DNA of 64,000 nucleotides, taken from assembly GCA_963971425.1 (NCBI GenBank), contig OZ020516.1:35080199-35144198 (forward strand). Reading direction: 5' to 3'. This document shows, in pieces, positions 55,635 through 64,000 of the stretch (positions within the stretch are counted from its first letter, which is position 1; the number at the start of each line of letters is the position of its first letter). The stretch is from Bryoerythrophyllum caledonicum (lineage: Eukaryota > Streptophyta > Bryopsida > Pottiales > Pottiaceae). Under the pieces are notes generated by a model. That model searched no databases. It was not told the origin of the DNA and saw nothing but the letters and a program-made list of their open reading frames with translations. The translations under genes and the position numbers were made by a program.

Positions 55635-58600
55635 ATGGCTACTATTGAGGATCATCTTGTCCAGAGTGTACTCATCCGAGGAGATGTCCAGGAAGTACCC
55701 ATCTCATTCAATCTATCAGAGGATGGATACGCTGTTGTAAAGTCTAGTCGACTAGCTTCACGATTTCAGCTAGTAGAGAGAGGCTTGCACATTGATAAGG
55801 ATGTTCATTATAAGGAGAGTGGAGAGATTTCCCATACTATAGCTCAAATCTCTAGTATTTGTGACGATTGCGAAGTGTGGTTGTTGAAATCAGGAGAGTA
55901 CCGAGTGTATGGGACAAGGATTAGTGAATCTGGTACTCCATCTGTAATGTTGACGCCTAGACAACCCTCAACTGTTGCAGAGGTGACACCGCTCCTGTCT
56001 AAGGTGAAAATTGAAGCCACTGAAGATACCATCCTTATTCTCAGTGACGACTCCGACACAGAGTGCTTCCCTAGTACCCCAATTAGCATATTTCCAAAGT
56101 CGGAGCCTAGTCCACACATTCCAATTGCGAGTCCTTCTGTTTCTGCAGGCCCTTCTAAAATCAAACCACCCTTTGCACCGTCTAGACTAGCTCCTGTTAG
56201 TATAGTGGAATGCCTCCGAAGTCTCAGCACCCGTCAAAGAGCAAGGTCGGTATTGAGTAAATTAGATTATACTGCCATGACAATCGAACAGGTGAACGTT
56301 CTTCCTGTGACTTTTGACGGTGACCGGATCTTTGAACTTCCCTCACTAGGAAACTACACGCGATCGTCTAAGGCTGGTCTTTTGGAGGGGATGGACAAAG
56401 CTTATGACGGTAATGCCTGGACCCGGACAGTCACGTCCCACATTAAGTCTGAGCACGACCTCACGTTTAGAATGTCCTCTTGTTTGGGGAATCTCCTGTG
56501 CACCAACCCCACCTGCGACTACCTGAATCGAATCCATCGCACTTCTCCCAGGAATGAAACTGAATGGGAGGGCACCGCGGACTCTCCCTTTAATCCTGGT
56601 TGTGACCCCCCTCTTAACTCCACTGTCGTCTGTTCGGTCTGTCGGACCCCTCCTACTTGCTTAAGAACGTGTCCCGCTAAAATTTACTATGTCCTTGGCC
56701 AGAGCCATCAGAGTCGAGCGTGTGTCCATCTGGGATTTCACAGTCATTCGGTTAGGACGGGAGTTTGCAGGGAATCATCACACATACTGAAGACTCGCAT
56801 CGCAGAGCAGGTTGAGAGGACACCTACAGCAACAAACTCGTCTATTGTCCTCGAGGCGAGCAAGGACTATCTTGGAGAGTTACTTCTCTGCCCTGATGGT
56901 GTTACAAAGAAGACGTTGAGTTTTGTTGAACTTGTCCCACTCCTAGATAAATTCAAGCAGATGTCCTCTCCTAGTATCCGGAACGAGGTGACTACTTTTA
57001 GGCACCTCCGCCGTTACGGTGAACAAGATAGCATCACCAAGCTCAGAGGTTCCAGCAACTGGGCCTTTGTACAGGAAAACCGCTTTCCGGGGCAAGGTAA
57101 AGAAGATGACAAGGTATTCATATTCAAGATGTCAGAATTAGGACCAGCGAGTGGCGTTGACCTGGTCAATCGAATGCAGCCTGGAGGTGATTTAGAGGAG
57201 TCGTGGATGATGTTTGACCACGTCAAGCGCCACAAGACATGGACTACGATGGCATGTCATGTGTACGACTCCACGTACTGTCGAGTGATGACAATCGCTG
57301 TGTGCGACATGATGTCCGAAGACGCCAATGCCCAAGTGCTATTCTGGAAGAATCTCAACGCAGTTGTTGCTCGTCACGACGTTGAAAATCCCAATTTCAA
57401 GGGATTCATGGCTGACAGCGCCCAATCGAACTGGATTGCCGTGCGCATAGTTTATGGAAATGGCGACAAGACAGTCCCCATGCCCAACCGAGAACGCACG
57501 TGCCTTTTCCATTGGGTCCAATCTTTGGAAAAACATACACAGGCAGATATCAGGGCAGACCTACGCGATCAACACAAACGGCTGTGCAAACAATATAAGG
57601 ACTCTAAGTCGATGGAAGAGGCTGAAACGAAGTACCTTGCAATCCGCTCATGGTGGTTATCATCAGGAGCAGCAACAGAGGAGGGCCTTCCACGTCTTGA
57701 TTTATGGCTGGCGTTCTGGCATTTTCGATACCGACAATGGGGGGGCTTTATGGAACTCGTAAGTCTTCTGCACTTGTTATTCACCTTCATATATTTTTTC
57801 AGCCTTACTCTTTTCCTATGATCATGAATACCCAATGTACCCTTTTATGAAGGTGCTGCTAACGGCACCACCTCCAAGGTGGTCATTGTTAGAGAATCCG
57901 TTGACAAACCTTGAGCGGTGCAGCTGGATGAGTTTCCAAAGAATGTTCACATGTATGCCACGTCACATAATTATTATTTGGAGCCAACATGTTGTCGTCT
58001 TCGCAGAATATGTCCCTATCCGAGTTGGCGGAGATGCCTTCCTGCAATCTTGCCGAAACCATCCACAACAAGTGGTTGCAACAATCAGGCAAGAGAGGCA
58101 ATGACTTGTATGTGGCAACCGTCGATGACATGGTACGTGCCTTCATGCAAGTTGTTGGGTACTATCAATTTCTAAAGGGTGAGAAGGCTGGGACCGGACC
58201 AAGCAAGGAAGAACTTCGACTACGTACCGCCCAACGTACAGCAGAGCGGTCTGGAAATGCAAAAGTTCTCCACGCGGCCCTTGCCAACATGCCTGGCGCT
58301 GCCACCTTTTGTACTCGTGAACCTCATCTTGAAGGTGAGGAAGTCTTCCTTTCTCTAAAACGGAAGGCTGACCTTCCTCCAGGTTCAGAATTCGACTCCC
58401 ACCGACCTGATAAGATTAGTGTATCACGGCCTCGGGTGAGAATACAACAAAGTAATCGCAAAATAGTGGACCTGACCAAGGAGGACTGCCCCCAGGAGTT
58501 GGATGCAGTGCTAGAGGTTGAAGACAACGTCCCGTCCAAGACTCCACCTTCTTCGCCTCGAATTCGGCATGTCACCGCAGTTCAGGAGACCGTCTGCAAT

Positions 58601-59458
58601 GAAAGGCAGTGGCATATTGCGAGACTCCATAGCCGATCTGCAAAAAAATGTTTTGCTCAACAAGCGCAAACAAATAAGAAATGCGTTGCCATGATCATCC
58701 AAGATGGTAAGCCCACCGCCGCCCCTACATACATTGGTATCATGGATAACTTCAGGAAGGCTAGGGAAGAGATAATGCAATTCTTCTTTTGCAACGACGA
58801 CATTGAGCGATGTGTGAAGGGCACAAGACGGAGATGGGTAATGACCAGGCCACAAGTACCAGACGTGTGGCCTATCAAGATGGGAACGAACCTCACAAAG
58901 AAGGAGATTCTAGCCTTGGAGAATGCAGGTTTTTGCCTAGCTAAATACGTGGAGCTTTCCCCTCGAAAGCTTTTTGTTGACGAAGTCGCCTCCCTGGACC
59001 TCAAGGCCTATCCTACCCCTCCCAACCCTGACGAGCACCCTAAGAAGAGGTATGGTAAAAATATCCGCAGGAACGCCAATGCACCTACTACTAAGCAGCT
59101 CAACAGTTGCGCTTCTGCATTGTCTGTTGTTGGTAAGATTTGTAGGATTCGTATGGTTCCCCCTAACGCATTGGGTTGCATTGTCACCTTCGAGTCCAAA
59201 TCCATTTCACAAGTATCAAGGTATTTGGTTACCATTGGACAGTTTCCAAGTTGTGATTGTTCAGCGTTTACAGAGATGTCGAAGAAGTCACTTGGCAAAC
59301 GTGGGGCGTGGACATACTGTAAGCACTTATACTACATCCTCAACATTTTTTGTGGACTAGATCCGGAGGTAGATGTCTTCATCCACAGTCCTAGTTTTAG
59401 CTGGTACGAGATTATGCGGATTCTCCAAGTTCTGCTTCTAAAACATTATGGTCCTTAG
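55635..59458 (+). CDS. MULE-like transposase with SWIM zinc finger
   Basis: Exon 1 is 55,635-57,758 (708 codons, donor GTAAGT) and exon 2 starts at 57,924 behind GTGCAG. The N-terminal third is variable and acidic. Residues of about 255-400 are Cys/His-rich (MSSCLGNLLCTNPTCDY, CSVCRTPP, HLGFHSH), like the zinc domain before the core of MULE-type transposases. The core shows FDHVKRHKTW (D528), GFMADSAQSNW (D594), CLFHW (C623/H626) and PSCNLAETIHNKW near 58,055, whose Glu fits the third catalytic residue. The C-terminus has a SWIM finger, CDC at 59,252 and CKH at 59,318. The start of exon 2 (LDEFPKN...YYLEPT) and the long downstream frame from about 57,989 are in different frames, so a one-base shift or an unseen small intron lies near 57,985. 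The other regions read openly. The start ATG at 55,635 follows a TATA box. Confidence 0.75.
57853..57868. repeat. 16-bp palindrome in the transposase intron
   Basis: GTGCTGCTAACGGCAC is a one-step variant of the palindrome found nine times in introns of the divergent gene. It is flanked here by a short inverted CCACCT/AGGTGG element and lies in the intron 57,759-57,923. Confidence 0.8.
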
Positions 59459-60239
59459 TAATCTCAAGTGTATCAGAACTTTGTATTGTACTACTGCTCA
59501 TTTATGAAAATGTTGTGAGACTACAAGGGCCACAACCAGTGAGTTTTAAATAACATACCACACTACTCTAAACCATGCATGCACCATTTTATGTGGAAAA
59601 TACTTCCCCCCTACATTACACCTACTGCTCTCATCTATATCACTTTCTCTTGTCAATCCATGCCCTAAATCCTCAACTCTAAATCCCACCCATACCTACT
59701 TCCTATTCTAAATTCTCCTCCCTATTTATCACTATTCCAAACTCTCTATCTCTCTACTAATCTCAAAGTCTATCTCCCAGCAGTCCCTAAACCTACTTAT
59801 CCATGTCCATGAAGTCTCTTCATCGTAATTTCCCTTATCCTCATACCTCTCCATCCTGAACTTTCCGATTGTCTTATTGTCCTTATCCAGAACTCTCAAT
59901 AATTCTCCACGACCATAGAATATTCCTCTCCAAACTTGACCCTAAACTAGACAAAGGCATCTCCTTAATTGTCTCTTTCTAGACCTCTCCCCCACCATAA
60001 TCATCCACATCCGTACCTCTCCTTCTCCCTAACGATCCATAAACCTAAAACCTTTAGTTCTTTACACGCAAATGTACGGAGTGTTCCATCATAAATTTTT
60101 ACAAAAATAACTATAAGCAGTGAAACTTTTGCTATTTAATCCACGGTAATAGGTCCAAGTTATATTTTAAAATTAGAAATATCTTCATCAAAAAATATTT
60201 TCTTTTACTTTTTTTTCTAACTTTTTAGCTTTGGGCTCA
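59459..60239. other. Non-genic C/T-rich stretch downstream of the transposase
   Basis: TCTCC/CCTAA-rich sequence without coding frames (59,600-60,050). No terminal inverted repeat matching 44.2-44.9 kb was seen. Confidence 0.35.
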
Positions 60240-60880
60240 CGTCCAAAGGCTCACGGCTCACGGCTCACGGCTCAAGGCACGCAAAATAGCTTTCCCCGCC
60301 GTGGAGGAGCATCACGATTAACAAGACGAGGAGCAAGACCAGCCGTGGAGGAGCATCACGATTAACAACATGAGGACCAAGGCCAGCAGTGTAAGCATAC
60401 TCACACCCACGGGTAGGTCCGAGCACACTCACACTCCACGGATAGGCCCGAGTACACACAGCCGAGAGAGGAGGTCCACACCAGCATTGGAGGATCCCAA
60501 GAGGAGCATCACGATTAACAACACAAGGAGCAAGATTAGCTGTGGAGGAGCGTCACGATTAACAACACGAGGACCAAGGCCAGCAGTGTCAGCATACTCA
60601 CACCCACGGGTAGGTCCGAGCACACTCACACCACACGGGTAGCTCCGAGCTGGACTAGAGAGGTAGCTCCGAGCAGGAGGAGGCGAAGATCAACACCAGC
60701 AGTATCTCACGAGAAACAAGACCAGCCGTGGAGGAGCATCACGATTAACAAACACGAGGGGCAAGGCCAGCATCACGACCAAGGCCAGCAGTGTAAGCAT
60801 ACTCACACCCCACGAGTAGGTCCGAGCACACTCACACCCGACGGGTAGGCCCGAGTACACACAGCCGAGGGAGGAGGTCC
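60240..60880. repeat. GC-rich leader-type repeats shared with 41.66-41.90 kb
   Basis: GGAGGAGCATCACGATTAAC recurs at about 60,303, 60,347, 60,500, 60,545 and 60,731. A second unit, CATACTCACACCCACGGGTA with GGTCCGAGCACACTCACAC, recurs three times. At the left end GCTCACGGCTCAAGGCACGC is the reverse complement of a string at 41.85 kb, while the neighbouring GTGGAGGAGCATC strings are in the same orientation in both places. This fits rearranged leaders of related LTR elements. Confidence 0.8.
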
Positions 60881-60894
60881 ACGCCAGATTCACC

Positions 60895-62856
60895 ATGGCC
60901 TCCACCACAAGAGACATCTCACCCGTCCTTCTAAGGGATCCACTTGAACTCACGGAGTTAAAGGAGGATCTTCTTCGGATGGGTTGTCTCTCGCTCCTCG
61001 ACTTCTGTTGGAGTTTTTGTGTGGATTCCACGGTACAGGAGCTACGACAAGACCCGCTACTAGAGCCCGAGGAGAGTAGCATACGAGCTTGCCCGGACCG
61101 TTGGACCATGGGAAGATGGCAAGAGGTGTACGGTTTTCCGCGACAGGGGGCGGGTTTCACGAGTTTGAAGAAGGAGGAGTACGCAAAGGGCCTCTTTGGT
61201 ACCAAGGATGCCAAGAATGGCTATGAGGTACAAGATTGTCAAGACCCTCGGGCGAAGAGAGTATTCGCGTTCCTCGTACCCATCTTGCACCCGGAGAAGC
61301 CCACCCGAGTCACGATCACTATGGCTAACACCTTGTATGGTGCTTATTTGGGAGAGCGAATGGTGAATTGGGCTCTTATTATGAAGGAGGTAGTGATGAG
61401 GTTGACGAAGAGCGTCAATAGCACAAGGCGTTCTCCCATTTGCCCTTACCTCATCCACCTCTATCACCACTTCAAGGAGACCACTCCAGAGGAGGCCATG
61501 GCGTATGGCACACAACTGATGATGAAGAAGTTCGACGGAACGGAGTCGGAGTCCGAACCCGGATCAGAGGGAGGGAGTAGCTCGTCGCAGTCAGAGGGCG
61601 AAGCACCCCCACCCCCCAAGCGCCAACAACCGAGTCGTGGAGGAGCACCTTCCACCCGAACTCGAGCTGCTACCCGGGCAACCGCTACGGGGTTAGCTCA
61701 ACTCGGAGGGAAGTCTTACCGTGCCTCCGAGTTGGTGGAGGCTCTTCGAGTGTATGTGGATGATGTAGACAAGACCTTGGGTCAGTTGGGTAGTTTTCTC
61801 GGCAATATCCCTCACCAAGGATTGGTTGCAGTAGCCAAAGAGAAGATGGGAGGACTCGTTGACCTCCGCCTTATGGAACAGAAGGTGAACCGACTCACTT
61901 TGGAGGTGACCAAGATGAAGAGCCGAGCGTTGGAGGCCGAAAGGAGTTGCAAGAAGGCTCTCCTCCAAGCCAATGCCTCGACCTCGGCGTTACGACAAGT
62001 GGAGGAGGCGTTACACGTCCCGGCTGAGGCGGTGATGAAGGCGAAGATGTTTGATGCGAGATTGGAGAGGGACGGCCACATTTCCAGCAAGAAGGTGATT
62101 GCCTTCATGATGGAGCAAACTGTGAAGATCGAGGATGCTTATGCCAACATGAGGTTGTTGGTAAGCAACCTCACCCATATCCTACCCAAGTTTGTGGAAG
62201 ATTCGGACAAGGATGGGGACTCGGGTTCTGAAAAGGACTCGGAGAAGCAAGATTCGGGTGACCAAGGAACCCCGAAAGGGAAGGGAGTGATTGATCTCGA
62301 TAGTCCTGTTCCGCCTTCTCGAATTCCCCCTTTGGGAGTTCTCGCTCGTCCTTCCCCTTCAGATCTCACCACGCAAGTACAGAGTGGAAGGAAGGATAGC
62401 TTGGATGCCACGATGGAGCCTCCGCGCACGACTCTCCTTTGCCAGTTTTCCCTTGGAGATCCTGTCCGCGCGACACCGACGGTTACTCCTTTGCCGGATA
62501 TGTCTCCTTTTGGGAAGACCACGAGTGAGAGTTTGGCATACTTGCACCTTCCAGTACGACAAGAGGTTTTCACTGGGACTCCGAGTCTCACACCGACCCT
62601 TCCGCCCCGAACCGAGCCCCACCGAAGCACGACTTCCGTGTTACTCGCTCCGGGTGGTCCGGATGCCTCCGTGACTTCGATGGAGGCCTTGCCTCGGGCA
62701 TCCATGGCCGGATCGGCACCCTCTTCATCTGCGGATCTGTTATCACCACTTGGGACACTCGCGAAGGCTGCGGCGCACCCGACTTCCAGCAAGAGTTCGA
62801 AGAAGCGGAAGAGGAGGGAAGAGAAGAGAAGACTTGAGGAGTTGACCCGGAAGTAG
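60895..62856 (+). CDS. 653-residue frame, probable retroelement-associated protein
   Basis: One uninterrupted frame from the ATG at 60,895 to TAG. The N-terminal domain (about residues 20-205) contains MGRWQEVYGFPRQGAGFTSL, TITMANTLYGAYLGERMVNW and CPYLIHLYHHF, which recalls the extra frames carried by large plant gypsy elements. Next come an acidic Ser/Glu stretch and a Pro/Arg-rich linker (about 215-265), a coiled coil (about 270-420), a second acidic stretch, a Ser/Thr/Pro tail and a basic C-terminus (KSSKKRKRREEKRR), which is a likely nuclear localisation signal. The repeats just upstream match those beside the gypsy element at 41.7 kb, and LTR-like sequence follows. The frame looks whole. 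The exact family is not recognised, and a host gene cannot be excluded. Confidence 0.5.
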   Translation: MASTTRDISPVLLRDPLELTELKEDLLRMGCLSLLDFCWSFCVDSTVQELRQDPLLEPEESSIRACPDRWTMGRWQEVYGFPRQGAGFTSLKKEEYAKGLFGTKDAKNGYEVQDCQDPRAKRVFAFLVPILHPEKPTRVTITMANTLYGAYLGERMVNWALIMKEVVMRLTKSVNSTRRSPICPYLIHLYHHFKETTPEEAMAYGTQLMMKKFDGTESESEPGSEGGSSSSQSEGEAPPPPKRQQPSRGGAPSTRTRAATRATATGLAQLGGKSYRASELVEALRVYVDDVDKTLGQLGSFLGNIPHQGLVAVAKEKMGGLVDLRLMEQKVNRLTLEVTKMKSRALEAERSCKKALLQANASTSALRQVEEALHVPAEAVMKAKMFDARLERDGHISSKKVIAFMMEQTVKIEDAYANMRLLVSNLTHILPKFVEDSDKDGDSGSEKDSEKQDSGDQGTPKGKGVIDLDSPVPPSRIPPLGVLARPSPSDLTTQVQSGRKDSLDATMEPPRTTLLCQFSLGDPVRATPTVTPLPDMSPFGKTTSESLAYLHLPVRQEVFTGTPSLTPTLPPRTEPHRSTTSVLLAPGGPDASVTSMEALPRASMAGSAPSSSADLLSPLGTLAKAAAHPTSSKSSKKRKRREEKRRLEELTRK

Positions 62857-64000
62857 GGTCAGAATCTTAGTGGATAGGTCACTGTTCATTTGCGGACTAG
62901 GCCCCGCGTTGACTTTGGGTTTTGACTTGGTTTTGCCTTGGGTTTTGTGTAATAAGTGACCTCTGACTGTGCACGTCGTGTGGAGTGGTAGCCACCGCCG
63001 CCAAGAGTAATTAATGCGCCGCCTTTTAGTTAGAGGGTATCGTTTGAGTTTGGACTCTTGTATGAGTCCTTAGCGGTATAAGAGAGGAGTCTCGTGGCTT
63101 CCCTCTTCACTGCTTGATGTGTGTATTTGCTTTCAGTTTAATTCTAAACCTACGCTCTGAGAAGACCTTCGATGGTTGGAGAGCTCGGATTGCATACATG
63201 ATTGTGAGTGCCATTTCAAGTAGTCCACTCCTCGAGTCCATACTAACTAGCTAATCACTGTTTCCTTGTTCCATCAAAGTAGATTAGTCCGGGTGGGTGG
63301 GAATAACAGGTGAGGTGAGAAGATAGTTAGTAGGGGCGTGACTCCAACTCTAACCGTTACAGTCGTTTCCTTGTTCCATCAAGTAGATTAGTTGGGTGGA
63401 TGGGAATAACAGGTGAGATTGTACGTGTCTAGGGAAGGACGAGGGGGGAGTGACAGATGTATGAGGGTCATAAGTGAGTCTTGAGTGACCTTCCGGCGTA
63501 CCGGTTGGTGTCGGTTGTGAAGACTCATGTCACTCCCTGAAACATCCCACCTCCAGCTGCATCGGAGGTGGAGGGAGACTGGGAGGAGGACGGATAGTGG
63601 GCGGGTAGGCCCCTTGCTCACTTATATTACGCCGCTCCCAGCCTTGGAAACACGGGTCTAACACCCCTTCGGAGAGATCTCAGTGACACCATAACCATCC
63701 AAGGAGTGAGTAGGGTTAGAAGGAGAGAATGGGAGGTAGAGTAGCTGTTACTTGTGTCAACCACTAAAATCTCTACGAGTCCACGGACTACCATCCGTGG
63801 TGATATAATCTGTACCCGAGTACTTGGGTACCCCGGATGTCCATAGTGTGTATAGCTGTAAAGATGACCCCCCTAGGCCCCTTGCTCAACTCAAGCCACA
63901 AGCCTAGAAGGGGATCCTTCCAATACAAAGTGTTTTGTGGTTGGAAGGTCGGGAAAACCTCATTCCCTTCTAGACCCCCACCATTAAACACAACTTGGCA
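62857..64000. other. LTR-like non-coding stretch with a tandem duplication
   Basis: A TATA-like GGTATAAGAGAGG near 63,075 is followed by sequence with no frames. TTTCCTTGTTCCATCAARTA plus a conserved GGGAATAACAGGTGAG end recur at 63,261-63,316 and 63,367-63,418 (106-bp period). The stretch could be the LTR and leader of the element that carries the preceding frame. Boundaries were not resolved. Confidence 0.4.

Noticed and set aside
44206-60239. Terminal inverted repeats bounding the two-gene block
   Set aside because: I compared the outer flanks by eye and found no convincing inverted match. The element's borders are left open.

Overview
The window looks like nuclear DNA of a streptophyte. 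Plant-type gypsy and copia elements, a CACTA-like Transposase_24 gene, tRNA-type SINEs, a LINE and a fragment of the host gene BCCIP all occur, the genes are intron-rich with GT..AG junctions, and mobile DNA is very dense. I think a seed-free plant or charophyte is likelier than a flowering plant, but the sequence does not settle that. No bacterial operon and no CRISPR array is present.

Layout: 1-2,408 is the gag/protease part of a minus-strand gypsy element cut by the window edge, followed by non-genic probable LTR. 3,797-10,050 is intergenic DNA with two SINE copies, a 5'-truncated LINE, copies of an AT-rich dispersed repeat and a small retroposed insert with clear target duplications. 11,310-17,728 is a candidate CACTA element holding a five-exon Transposase_24 gene and a 12-bp repeat array near its right end. 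17.7-22.7 kb holds GA-rich repeats, an inverted arrangement of the AT-rich repeat and a copia fossil. 22,727-34,378 is an 11.65-kb minisatellite with higher-order structure, including a 1,619-bp tandem duplication. 35.2-40.64 kb is a broken minus-strand gypsy element. 60.2-64 kb holds leader-type repeats, a 653-codon frame that looks retroelement-associated, and LTR-like sequence.

The most notable part is 44.9-59.5 kb. Two divergent multi-exon genes share a 633-bp spacer. The plus-strand gene (55,635-59,458) encodes a MULE-like transposase with DDE-type residues and a SWIM zinc finger. The minus-strand gene (55,001 to 44,935) can be read through eleven exons with phase-compatible canonical splice sites. 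It gives about 1,259 residues: a ParB-like domain, a coiled coil, and a beta-class amino-methyltransferase-like C-terminus. This ParB plus DNA-methylase layout is typical of phage and bacterial modification proteins.

The introns of both genes carry ten copies of a 16-bp palindrome close to GTGCCGCYARCGGCAC. Some sit in a tandem array of about 127 bp period and three are at the tips of hairpins. A 4-kb intron also holds a captured BCCIP exon, a 5S rRNA-like sequence and several minisatellites. I read the block as a gene-capturing DNA transposon carrying a methyltransferase-like cargo gene. I could not find its terminal inverted repeats, so that reading is inference.
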